Shown piece after piece: positions 21,981 to 32,416 of a DNA stretch of 60,000 bases. Position numbers and translations under genes: made by a program. The first letter of the stretch is position 1; every line of letters begins with the position of its first letter. A model generated the notes under the pieces. It searched no databases. It was not told where the DNA came from and saw only the letters and a program-made list of their open reading frames with translations. Source of the stretch: Adiantum capillus-veneris (Eukaryota > Streptophyta > Polypodiopsida > Polypodiales > Pteridaceae); NCBI GenBank assembly GCA_014529385.2, contig CM043957.1, positions 65,890,003-65,950,002 on the forward strand. Reading direction: 5' to 3'.

Positions 21981-22618
21981 TTATCCACAGGCAAATGGAC
22001 AAGCTGAGGCCACAAATAAAACACTATGCACAGTTCTCACTAAAATTGTGTCAGAGTCAAGAACAAATTGGGATCAGCAGCTACACTCAACACTATGGAC
22101 ATACAGGGTAGCTTACAAAACATCGATAGGAACAACACCGTACAACATGGTGTTTGGTCTAAATGCTATATTACCCAGAGAGTTTTTAATTCCAACTCTA
22201 CGAGTAGCAAAACACTTAGAATGGACAAGGCATGATCTCTCTTCAAGAATAGATGATCTTGAAAAGCTAGATGAACTTCGCTTGAGAGCTGTAGCTTCAA
22301 TCTATGCTAAAAAGAGAAGACAAAAAGAGTTTTTTTAACAAGCATGTGCGCACGTAAGAGTCCGAAACTAGTGATTATGTACTTGTTTATACCTTGAAGC
22401 AACATGCCAAGAAACTTAAAAAGAGAGGGATGGGACCCTTTATGATTAGTGATCTATCACAAAGCGGAGCTGTCAAGCTTGCTACATTAGCATGTGAAGA
22501 AATACCAAATTGGATTAGTGGGTGTCAATTGAAGAAATATCATTTACCACTAACACAGGATATGCTTCAAAAAATCCATCAAGGAAAACAACGAATGAAG
22601 GAGAAACAGAGGGTATAA
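21981..22618 (+). pseudogene. pol: Integrase remnant (end of core and C-terminal domain), element D
   Basis: From about 21985, in a new frame, the sequence reads YYPQANGQAEATNKT. This is the region of the third catalytic residue of the D-D-35-E integrase core (Glu in QAEATN). It continues with WDQQLHSTLWTYRVAYKTSI and TPYNMVFGLNAILP, then a charged C-terminal domain to 22338 and 22394-22618 (KKRGMGPFMISDLSQSGAVK). The HHCC zinc domain and the first two catalytic Asp are absent because of the deletion at about 21980. Confidence 0.85.
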
Positions 22619-22696
22619 GAAGAAGCTCAAGCAGAATCAAAAGAACGCATTGCAAAAAGAAGACTTCTGCGACAACAACAACAATGTGGAGCACCA

Positions 22697-23110
22697 TTGC
22701 GAATCAATGCCATTCAACTAACGAGGTTTGATGAAGACACACTGGAGCCAATAATTGCAGTCAAAGTGGGTAGCAATCAAGTTGAACCAACGGCATTAAT
22801 TGAATCAAAGTGGGCAGCTCAAGAAAATTTAATCTCTTACGGATTATACAAACAACTCAAGTCCACAGGTCAACTTCATCCTACTCCACAAGTGCTGGAA
22901 ATTAGTACATCACATTCGTTGAAAACATCGGGCTCAACTATATTGCATGTACAATTACATCAATATATTTACCCACACAAATTTTATGTAGTCGAAGATG
23001 AAAGCACACAACACCCTATGTTGTTGGGAAAACCTTGGCAAAAAGAGTACAATGTGCAGATAGATTGGAATGCGAATGTAGTCAAAATTCAGCATGCACA
23101 AGAACAATAG
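22697..23110 (+). CDS. Second, protease-like domain after integrase; catalytic Asp replaced
   Basis: An open stretch of 137 codons. Residues 20-45 read VKVGSNQVEPTALIESKWAA and then QENLISYGLYKQL. Residues 95-125 read HPMLLGKPWQKEYNVQIDW followed by a beta-strand-like end. This layout matches the retropepsin-like fold of gypsy elements: ALIDSGA...NFIS near the start and ILGxPWL...IDW near the end. The D-S-G triad is E-S-K here, so it is unlikely to be catalytic. It lies after integrase, not in the usual place before RT, where element D already has a normal protease. It may be a structural or RNA/protein-binding derivative, or an old fusion. The fold assignment is by eye. Confidence 0.6.
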   Translation: MRINAIQLTRFDEDTLEPIIAVKVGSNQVEPTALIESKWAAQENLISYGLYKQLKSTGQLHPTPQVLEISTSHSLKTSGSTILHVQLHQYIYPHKFYVVEDESTQHPMLLGKPWQKEYNVQIDWNANVVKIQHAQEQ

Positions 23111-23188
23111 GTAATAGCCTTTGCTCAACAACCCCAGAATAATCAACTGCCAACAATATAATCACTGGAAAAAGAGCCAAAAGCAGGG

Positions 23189-23807
23189 GTGCCACCAAAG
23201 AACAACATGATACCCAAGGCTAACAAACAGGTAATAGCCAACATTGCTCCCTACAAGGAGGACAAGTCATCGACCGCAGTGAACAGATTAGAGTTACCAA
23301 CAAGAGAAAAACAAATATGGGTGGGGAAGGATAGAAATGACATGGCAGACAAAAAACAATACAACGGAAGAATTCAACCGAAGCAGATAATTCAACCAAA
23401 AATCAAAGGAATAAAACAGATCTGGATCCCAAAGAAAATGCTCAGCAACAACAACTCAAATGCAACTCGCATTTGGATACCAAAACCGAAGCAAAAGAAA
23501 CTCCCTTCAGTACAAGCAACATCGGCAGGCCGACAACAGCATATGAAACCAACAACCGATTTATGTGGGTTCCAATCAGCAACAAAACAATGACACCCAA
23601 TGCAGTAGCAAAATAAACCCTAAACCAGCCAATACAAGCTACCAATGGCAAGCAAAAGAGATTCTCTCCAAAGAGACAACTACGGCCATATCAAAAGTAG
23701 CGGCAAAGCAAGCGACTTTTGCCCGAAAGACAATCAAACAGAGAGTAGTAGAGTTACAACGTTTCCTTGCAAAGAAAACAAGAAACCTCGACGATGAATG
23801 CCAATAA
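23189..23807 (+). CDS. Basic C-terminal tail with repeated IWxPK motifs, element D
   Basis: Two overlapping open stretches (23189-23593 and 23565-23807) follow the protease-like domain. The peptide is rich in Lys, Gln and Asn. It repeats a short motif: KQIWVGK, KQIWIPKK and TRIWIPKPK, and in another frame FMWVPISNK. This suggests a linear binding motif in tandem. The second stretch is Lys/Arg/Thr-rich (KETTTAISKVAAKQATFARK). No catalytic domain. It ends just before the G-run at 23977. Possibly the end of the Pol polyprotein. Confidence 0.4.
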
Positions 23808-23976
23808 GCATCTTGCATATACCCTTCTCTTGCACAACATTAATTTTTCCATGCATTGACCGAGTATGCATAAAATAGGGCCACATTATACGGCCAAGTA
23901 TTAGCACAGTTTTTTCAACCTATGCACGACACATACTCCGAGGCGATACCTTGTCGTCCGGGAGGACTCCGGTTGA

Positions 23977-23987
23977 GGGGGGGGGGG
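23977..23987 (+). promoter_or_regulatory. G-run resembling a polypurine tract inside element D
   Basis: Eleven G residues after GGTTGA, followed directly by TGTCGGGGGGCATTC. A purine tract followed by TG normally marks the start of a 3' LTR, but the sequence that follows is not the LTR of element D. It may be an internal polypurine tract or the edge of a foreign LTR. Confidence 0.5.
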
Positions 23988-24176
23988 TGTCGGGGGGCAT
24001 TCTCAAATACGGACCCAATAGCAGAAAGAGCAAAAAAGGGCATGATTTTCGACTATTTTTAAGGGTTGTTGTTTCATTGCAAAATTTTCTGGACTAACCC
24101 AAGTATATATGCCCTTATATAGCATGAATATACAGGTGTATGGGGCCAAACGTCAAATCAAGCCCCTAGGTGTGTG

Positions 24177-24184
24177 TATATAAG
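24177..24184 (+). promoter_or_regulatory. TATATAAG box, possible internal promoter
   Basis: A consensus plant TATA box in GTGTATATAAGTAG, about 190 bp after the G-run, 2.4 kb before the extra ORF at 26628. It could drive a separate mRNA for that ORF. Confidence 0.45.
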
Positions 24185-25585
24185 TAGAAAGAGCCATTTT
24201 TTGAGCAAAATATTGGTAAAACGGAGAAATCCGGCCATAAAAATTGCATGTGAGTTTATATAATGTTTTGCGCTAATGTTTTTGATATATTATGATTTTT
24301 GGGAATTTTCTCTGTTTGATTTTCTATTTTCCTTTTAATTTTGCTAATTTTTTGCAGAAAAGCTTCAAAAATACAAAAAACAGGTGAAAAACGGTCGTAA
24401 GGAAAAACAAAAAATATGGGGATGATCAATGACTATAGGACAACCTACGGTACAGTGGAGGTGCAATTATCATACTGGAGCGAAAAGCGTGTTTTGGCCA
24501 GATTTTGACCGAAATGCCAAATTTCTGGTAAACAGGGCAAATAGAGTCCAAATCAAGAAATTTTTGAGCCTAAACCGCATCTCGCAAGAATTTGGGAGCT
24601 CGTGTCAAATTTCATGACAAGTGGTTCGGGGACCTCCATTTTAAGAAATTTTCACCTCATTTTCACTATTGACCTTTGAGAGAGAGCTTCTGCCACCTAG
24701 AGCAAGCGGAACTTCCAGCAGCTTCTACGACGCGCACGACTACCCGACGGGCTTCAAACATGAGAGGTAGGCTCACCACCTTGAGCTTTTCGCGCATGTT
24801 TGTCGTTTTGTCACGAAAACTAGCGTAGGGTTCACACAGAAAGCGAGCAGTAGAGACCTACAACTAGAAGTGGCCACCTAACGGCTAATCCAAAAGCAGT
24901 GAGACTTCATCGGCAGCTTATCCTAGCATAGGAGACCAGTCTTGGATGTCCAAAGGCAGTAGAAAACCATCAGGAAAAACCCTAATTCCTAGAATCCCGC
25001 AAGAGGCCACCAAATGGGAAATCGGCGGAGAGGCACCCAAATGCTACCAAAATTCATGGGTAGGAGCATCTCAACATGCTCGACAAGTCTGTATAGCCCA
25101 CAAGACCAAAAGGTGACCCGAAGCGGCACTAAAATTCAGAAACGGCATCAGACACACAAAGCGTCAAATAGCTCCCGCGGCCAAACCGCATGTCTGTTTG
25201 CCACCAAACTTCACGAGCAGCTTTCCTAGACCATCAACAACCAGGTCCTATGGTGGTAGACCACCACAAGTCATCGAAGACGTGTAAACGCAACCACAAG
25301 TGCTTCTAGAGCGACAAATTGCCAAATGGAACTCCGGTGAAGCCAAAGTCGATAAAAACCATACGGCAAGGATCCCCAAGGGATCGGGAAGCTATGGAGA
25401 CCAACATCTAGAAATTTAATCGCCGAAAAGCACTTCAAAAGTCAAAAAACGGCTCAGAGACTCTGAAATCCACACAGGGAGTTACTTTCTATCCATTTGA
25501 CTTTTTTTGTTGAAATTAGGCTTAAAGGGACTCAGGGGGACTAAGGGCAAGCACCAGTGATAGTTTCCATGAAAAAATCATCACG
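24185..25585 (+). other. Second leader-like region, no gene supported
   Basis: AT-rich to 24640, then GC-richer with GAGAGAGAGCTTCTGCC near 24680. ATGAGAGGTAGGCT near 24759 could be a start codon followed by a splice donor. No ORF of convincing quality. If 23988 starts a foreign LTR, its end was not found. Confidence 0.4.
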
Positions 25586-26462
25586 AGACATCCTATGTGT
25601 AGGATGTCTCAAGGCTATTTCTGGGCACAGAACCTCACATTTCTCATCACACACATTTTCTGAATAGCCTTTACATGCTAGCCACCAAGTTTCATCACAT
25701 TTGGACCAACATTGACCTCATATGCATGAAAAAACGCAAAGTTAGGGCATAGAGACAATAATGGGCCATAGACCTACCAAAAATTGTCCAAATCACATGA
25801 AACTTGCACAACACATTCATGAGCACATAGCCAACCAATCTGTGTGGTCACCTGCAAAAATTGATGAAGTAGACATCCTACGCGTAGGATGTCGATTTGA
25901 CATTTTGGCCTACAAAGGGTATTTTTACATTCCAGATCTTTTCTTATCACCTTTAAGAGCTCATATATCAAGTTTGAAGCCATTCTAATCATTTTTGACC
26001 CCCAACACCTTCAAGATACACTTTTTGAGCCCAAAAACACTACACAGGGTCTTACCAACATCAAATCTTGTCCAAATCAAAATCCAAGAACATAGCCATG
26101 TTCCACATGCCAAGGACTACCCACAGAACAAATTCCAAGCCATTTTGATGAAATAGACATCCTACGCGTAGGATGTCTCAAGCATGTTTTTGACCTTCTG
26201 TGCAAAGAATGACATCATGAGAGCCATTAGCATGGTGCAAGGAGCCCATATATCAATTTTCAACCCATTTGGATATCATTTGCTACCTGTTGTGGACTTT
26301 CTACCCAAATTGTGACCTAAAGCCTGAATCTGCCCAAAAATCCACTTTTTGATGCCCAAATCCAAATCCAATCACATAGCCATGTTGTACAGGCTAAGGA
26401 CCACTAGCATGTCAAGTATCACCAAATTCTAATGAAAAAGACATCCTACGCGTAGGATGTCT
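25586..26462 (+). repeat. Palindrome array 2, four copies spaced 284-285 bp
   Basis: 24-nt windows at 25586-25609, 25871-25894, 26155-26178 and 26439-26462; spacings 285, 284 and 284. The last two are perfect palindromes. The first has centre TGTG. The second has one unpaired outermost base. The intervening sequence is a diverged tandem unit with recognisable phrases (CATATATCAA, CACATAGCCA, ATCAAGTTTGAAGCC). The array ends 165 bp before the ATG of the extra ORF. Confidence 0.93.
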
Positions 26463-26627
26463 AAATGAAAATTTTTGGCCAGAATTGCACTGTAAGCACA
26501 TGCACAGTTTCCCAAGTTCCTTTTAAGTTTTATTTTCAATTTTCAAGTCATTTGGATAGTTAAAACTCAGTTTCTCAAGCTGATATGGAAAACAGCTAAC
26601 TTCGGACTACTGAGTGCAATAGGATCT

Positions 26628-27841
26628 ATGGCAGCAGCAAAGTCATCGGCAAAGAAGAAAAGGATGACCACAAAGGATTATTTGAAAGAAGTAGAGCTCT
26701 TCATCATACCAGAAGGAACTCTAAAGACAACTAGCACATGGATCCAAGAAGACCTGCTAGAGTCAAATGATCTAAAGATTTACCAAGGCGTGTTCAAAGA
26801 CACCGAAGGAAATGTGATAGAGCTACCAATGCTACCGCGGGAGCTCAATGAGTTCGTCAAAAGCAACAGGCAGAGTATCTAGAGAAGATTGATCTCCAAA
26901 ATTATTTTGAAGCTGTGCCGACAGGTATTGACATAAAAAGAGTATGGGAATTTGTGACGACAGTCAAGGAAGATGGAGTGGCCAGAGTAACGGATCTGCA
27001 GGGCAAGCGAGGCACAGAGATTCTAATCACGGAGAGAGTGGTGGCAGCTTCACTAGGCCTCTCCAACAAAGGGGATAGTGTAACCAAAAGAAGAGACAAA
27101 GTAAAGGTTTACACTGAAAAGAAAGGCAACTACACCTTTGAAGACATTGCCAACCCCAAAGTGGCAATCATGAGTCAGCTGTACAATCAGTATTTCCATA
27201 TGTGTACAAAGCGACCACAAAAGTACAGAATGCTGCCTACAAAAATTTCCACAACATTCACCTGGGCAATGCAGAAGAGCAAGCCGAAGGTAATCAATTA
27301 TGCAGCTTATATACATGATAATCTGGTAAAGATGGGCAACAAGAACCCCACATACATCGTGTGGGGTGAGCTAATCACGAAGGTGATTTATGGGGCATTG
27401 CACGCCAAGGGAAGATGGCACGACTCTACATCACAGAACGATTGGCTGAGGCTCAAGGAAGATAAGGAAGAGGAACAACCCAAAGCACCAAGGGTGGCAA
27501 CCCGTTTGAAACACTGGTTAGGAACCGTGCAAGAAGAGCAGCCAGAGTTGAAGAAGGGAAAGAAAGAATCTGTCCAAGTGCCAGTAAAAGAGATGAAATC
27601 ACAGAAAGCGGCATGGTTAGAGCGGTTGATGGAAAGTTTCAGGGCCGAAATAGCCCTCAAAGGAGATTTGAATGATCAATGTAAGCCGTCCCTAGAAGCA
27701 ATGTTGGGATCATCCCGAAGGGTGCACAGAGACAGATTCAACGACTATATTAAGAATTTTGAGATTCTGGATGCCACAACAGAAAATATCCCATATATAC
27801 TGAGGCGATCCGGGGCGGGCAACAAGAAGAGCGGCCTCTAA
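26628..27841 (+). pseudogene. Element D extra ORF (N-terminal part), unknown function
   Basis: ATG at 26628 opens 84 codons (MAAAKSSAKKKRMTTKDYLK), stopped by TAG at 26880. The next open stretch, from about 26915 to 27841, runs 308 codons with VWEFVTTVKEDGVARVTDLQ and EILITERVVAASLGLS. The pattern of a beta-rich region followed by a helix ending ALGL recalls the 'plant transposon protein' regions in gag-like or extra ORFs of plant gypsy elements, but this is only a resemblance. The C-terminal 130 residues are Lys/Glu-rich with ESVQVPVKEMKSQKAAWLER. It follows palindrome array 2 and is probably the first part of a long extra product continued after 30330. No membrane segment that would support an envelope protein is seen. 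Confidence 0.55.
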
Positions 27842-27949
27842 ACACCCTTTGAGGCTCCCGTGCTGCTCAAGTGGAGCTGGGGCAAGCCCAATCAGAGACA
27901 ACAACAACCCACATCCAGAAACCAAACAAGAAAAGAGGCACCACCTAGT

Positions 27950-30250
27950 TGTAGATGCGAACTAGGACGCACGCGATATCTCCTTGTAATCAAACACACA
28001 AAGGTAGGGGAATGCAAGATAGCCACACACACCAAACACAAACATTCACCACACTAGAGAGAGGTAAAGAGCACAAATCAACTTGAGCAACACAGTCTTA
28101 GCCTTAAAGACTAGATGCACACAAATCTTGATGAGAAATAGAGAGACAACAAAAAACTTGACCTTGTTGCCAATACACAAATTGTCTTAGGGTCACGGGA
28201 GCCCTCTCACCGAGCACCCTCTTACAATTGACTTTTTAGGCAAACAATTCAACAAGCCCTCATACCAACAAGCATGAAATAGAACAACAGACTTCAAGGA
28301 AAATATACCTTCAACCACCTGATTAGCCAACTTATCAAGTCAAGTTGGAAAGAAGAGTCGTAGTTGCAGCATACAATTGCACCCAAAACTATAAATCGTA
28401 TTGATGGACAAGAGTAGGATACAAGTGTGATGCAGAGTATGGTATCACTCCACTCCTCTAGATGGCATAACTAACTTCAAGCTTCTCCATGCACCTATGT
28501 GTAGTGATGGAATAGAGCACTCACAATGCACTCACTCTACACAACTAGGCTTGAAGAGTAGTGTGTTATGTGTTGAGAATGGTGTGGTGTAGTGTGATCA
28601 TGTGATGATTTACAAGGGAGAGAAGGGCTCTATTTATAGGTTTTAGAAGCCCCGATTAGGATTATACCTAATCAAGTTTATTTGAAGAAATAAAAGATTA
28701 TGCATATTTATATTTTTTTTAAATTGAGGGTGGGTCTCTCTTGTCCTTTGAGTCACATGGATGTGGGCTCAAGGGAAGAGAATTATTGAGGATGAAAGGG
28801 GAGAGGATTGGGTGAATAATTCGGGAGTTCCTACTCTAGTAGAGGGTGCATTTACAATAAGGTTAGTGGATAGTGGTTAGTAATAGTCACTACAAAATCA
28901 TTCACCAAATGGTGAGATATATGATGAGCAAAGTTAGAGAAGGGATAAGCTTGTAAAGAGAGGTTGAAGCTTTGGAGAAGTTGACATTCACCTCTTTACA
29001 ACACCAGTAGAAGAAGCGGTCAGCATGGCGAAGTTGCACGTGTCGATGAAGCTATGTTATCTCGAAACTTTGGATAATTCATGATAAAAGCCTTCATTTG
29101 CAGAGGTTAACCTTGGATTTTTGCTGATTTTTTTGGAGTTCTTTACAAAGATGAAGAGAGTATGGTAATATGGACATATATGTAGAGAGAAAGGGGGACA
29201 CATAGGGTTTAGAAATGGAGGATGAAGGCTATGGAGGTGTGAGACAAGTGGCAATGGTGAAGAGGGTGAATTAGGACATGGGAATTGCAGGTTTGGGAGT
29301 GGGAAGGAGTGTGTAAGAGTGAGTAGGTGTGTGGAAGGGTGAGAGAAATAGGAAGATTTTTTGGGTGTATGAGGTGGCAATTTTGAAGTCGTCCATAAAT
29401 TTCATGTAAAATCGCCCTTGACTTCAAAATTTCTGAAATATTTTTGGAAAATACTTCATCTCACGAGCTACGTTTTGTCTTTTGGAAGTATCCTCAAATT
29501 CGGATCATAAGAAGGTGCAAAAATTTGAGCAAAAAGCTGTCCCTGTAGCACCTAATAAAGCTTAAAGTGGGCCACTATTTGATTCTTTTTCCTGTGTAGT
29601 CTTCCAAGTGAGCCCCCCATACATCAACCATGACCTAATATTTCCAAGGAGTTTGCACACATGTATGGTATATAATAAGTATCAAATATAATATATACTC
29701 GTGGGGTAAGAAGATAGGCTAGCTAGTCATGAAAAATGGACACATGGGATGCATGGTGGAAAAATATATATAAAATAAAAGGAGAAAAATCATGAGGAAA
29801 GGGACCCTCAATTATTCTTTACTTTGATTGATTGATTTAAGGAATTTATTTAAATATGAAATCTATTTACTTGTGAATATTTAACTAGAAGGGATGGAAA
29901 AAATATGATGGAGCTGATAAGGTTATTGGTGAATTTTTACGATGAAGTCACATAAAGGTTTTTCAAGGCTTGTGTGAGTTGAGATTAAGTGATAGAATGA
30001 TAGTAAAATATGGATAAGGAATGACACGTGATGGAAGCTAGCATACTTAGGCCTGATAACGCACACCTAGGAATATATATTTATATAAATACAAAAAAAC
30101 CATTTATATTTAGGTCCTTTATTTGATAGAAAATATTTACATGTAAAGAGGACCGTAATATTATAAATTTATTTTTTTGGTCTCCTAGCCCAATGACTCA
30201 CTCAATGATTTGATATAAGAAAATATGATAAAAACCTAAATGCACGCACA
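27950..30250 (-). mobile_element. Candidate nested insertion, perhaps a solo LTR
   Basis: Between the two halves of the extra ORF the composition changes to AT-rich non-coding DNA. A TG...CA segment from TGTAGATGCG (27950) to GCACGCACA (30250) is flanked by CTAGT (27945-27949) and CTATT (30251-30255), a 4/5 match. A TATA box sits on the minus strand. No gag or pol is inside. The boundaries are tentative; the insertion itself is inferred from the interruption of coding sequence. Confidence 0.35.
28631..28638 (-). promoter_or_regulatory. Strong TATA box on the minus strand (TATAAATA)
   Basis: On the minus strand CTATAAATAGAG is followed 40-60 bases later by a CA-rich, ATG-free leader-like stretch (CACTACACCACACC). 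This is a classic plant core promoter arrangement and probably the LTR promoter of the nested insertion. Confidence 0.5.
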
Positions 30251-30329
30251 CTATTTATAATGAGAAAGCGAGCCTAGTCATTGTGCTAGGGTGTTTTTGT
30301 GGGGTGAAGTGGCTTCTTAAAATTATTTT

Positions 30330-31637
30330 ATGAGAGCTGAAAAAAGGCTATCAATACCATTTACAGAAGCAGAAGTGGAGCAAGTCCGAAGGCAGCTGAT
30401 AGAGGAGCAAGAAGGCCAAGACAGAGAAAGGAAGACAAAGGCGGACATGGATTTCAAGAAAAAGCCAACAACTCCACCGTCTAGCCCTGAGTCTACCGCC
30501 CTCACCACCTCCTCGCAGCCCTCGACAGACTCAAGAGACAGAGGAGCAAGACAAACCTGAAGACCAAGAAGAGTCAAAGCAAGAACAAAGCCAAGAGCAA
30601 GAACCAAAATAAGAAGATAAGCCTAAAAGTGAGAAATCAGAGCCAAATGAAGCAAGGTATAAAACATTTCTAGACCTACTCGCTGTCGGATATTCAAAAG
30701 AAGAGGCTGCCATAGTCGCATTTGACCTGGCAAGCACGGGGCCCAAAGAGCAAATGCAAAGCCTGCGGTTAGTGGAGCTAAAGGAGATGGCCATTGATAC
30801 AGTGGACCTGCACTGGACCTGCATCCGCCCACCAATGATTGGGATGTGGTGATGACCAAGCTTACCGGGCTAAGAGCACAATCAATAGCCTCAGAAAGTG
30901 AAATGGCAACTCTTAGATCCACTAAAGTGCAGATAAAGCTTGAAGTCGACACTTTACAAAAAAAAGCCAAAGGCAGATAGAGAGAGAAGTAGAGCTTCAA
31001 GCCAGTCTTGCAAAGGCATTGCAAAGATGCCAAGAAATGGAAAGAGAAAATCAGGAAGCAGCTCAAAGACTGCAAGGAGCCGAAGAGGAATATAGACAAC
31101 TCAGCAAGTCATTGACAGATGCAGAGAGGGAAAGGGATAACCTAACCCTACAACTTGCTCAGGAGTCCAAGGAAGTTGAAGCAATGCGGAATGCCAAGGA
31201 GAAGGCAGAAATAGAGCAGGAAGCTAGCCAGGATGAAGTCCTTGAGCTCAAGGACCAGCTTAAAGTCAAAGACCAAACCATCTAGCGGCTACGGGCATCT
31301 CCTACCAGAGTCAGAGCTACTAGCTCGGACTCACACCACTTCAAAGAGCCAGATCTATGAAGAACAGATGAAAGAGCTCCAGAAAGAGTTGACCTTAGAG
31401 AAGAAGCAAAGGTTGATGATGGCAGAAGGGTCAGTGGTTATGCAAACACGCATGGAAGAAGAGCAGAAGGCAATCCAAGACGAGCTAGATAATATCAAGA
31501 GAAATCTTGAGCAGACGGAGAAAATAAACTCTGATTTGAATGACTTCCTCGTGAACATGGGAGAAGAAGCTGAAGCAAAGAAACAGACACTCCAAAAGAA
31601 GATAGAAGAGCTAAGAGGACAGCAGGCAAAAGAGTAG
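30330..31637 (+). pseudogene. Element D extra ORF, coiled-coil part
   Basis: Open stretches 30330-30560, 31019-31285 and 31233-31637 with frame changes between them. Residues are Glu/Gln/Lys/Arg-rich with heptad spacing, for example VEQVRRQLIEEQEGQDRERK and LTLEKKQRLMMAEG, typical of a long coiled coil. The middle (30640-30860) adds MSQ-poor, less charged sequence. The ORF continues the extra product interrupted at 27950. A coiled coil suggests oligomerisation; no enzyme motif is seen. Confidence 0.55.
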
Positions 31638-31658
31638 GCAAGCACAGGGCCAGCAGCC

Positions 31659-32416
31659 ATGGAAGGCATAGACCTAGAGAATGTGGCAGATCCTGTGGAC
31701 ACACCCATGCAAGAGGAAATCCTAGTAGGACCCTCTCAAGAGCCACAAGATCTGACACAAGAAGGGGAAGAGAAGCTGCGCAAGGCCATAGAAGCAGAAA
31801 TCAAGGAAACGGCCAAAGAATCTTTGGAATGGGAGGAGAGGGTTTTTAAATCCATGACCATTGAGAAGATAGAGGCCAGCAACCTCCGGCATGAATGGCT
31901 ACAGCCCTCTCTCCCATATCCTTTACTGAAATACGAAGCCACCACAATCAACAAGAGAATAAGAGAAGAGCCAACAGTGACACTCTACATAGCAGATATC
32001 TCCAGGCCTGAAGGGGCAAAGTTGATAGTCAACTCCCAGCCCAGGTGGAGAAAGGCATGGTTGACGAAGTATCCACAGTACCTAATCCACTTGGTAGTGG
32101 CACCCAAAATCATCAGAGATAACCTAAGCTTTTGCCCTCTACCAAGGATGCGGACGTGGAAGGCCCAGGAGCTACTACAAATAAGCCAACCCACTTGGCT
32201 AAACTATCCGAAGCTGCCAGGATTAAAGGAAGGCGAGAGAAAAAGTGTTCAATACATGGTGAAAACCCTAACGGGCGCCATCAAATTGTTCTTCACTGGC
32301 TCGCCTAACCTTTCTTGCATAATGATGAGGAAGATCTGCAAAACCCTTTTGGTAGTCTTCGAGACATTCAAACCGGGCCAGGCGACAGACAGTATCTTCT
32401 TCTTTCAAGATACTAG
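31659..32416 (+). CDS. Element D extra ORF, C-terminal part running into the truncated LTR
   Basis: A 284-codon open stretch from 31659 reads through the LTR remnant to 32513; only the part to about 32416 belongs to the element's internal region. It starts with an acidic segment (MEGIDLENVADPVDTPMQEE) and continues with an ordered region of about 200 residues: WLQPSLPYPLLKYEATTINK, PRWRKAWLTKYPQYLIHLVV and WLNYPKLPGLKEGERKSVQY. I do not recognise a family. The missing start of the 3' LTR means the real stop codon was probably deleted. Equivalent extra ORF pieces seem to exist in element C, but I could not align them by eye. Confidence 0.55.

Noticed and set aside
23988-24700. 3' LTR of element D at the internal G-run
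   Set aside because: It does not match the 5' LTR at 12733-13658, and the true 3' LTR with matching TSD lies at 32417-32991.
14191-26462. CRISPR-like array
   Set aside because: The repeated 24-mer is spaced by 125-442 bp of related sequence in a plant retrotransposon; there are no uniform short spacers and no cas genes.
29057-29427. Pro/Ser/His-rich ORFs on the minus strand
   Set aside because: Low-complexity translation of a GA/GT-rich stretch in the nested insertion.
26628-32416. Envelope gene making element D an endogenous-retrovirus-like agent
   Set aside because: No signal peptide, transmembrane helix or fusion motif seen; the products look like soluble coiled-coil proteins.
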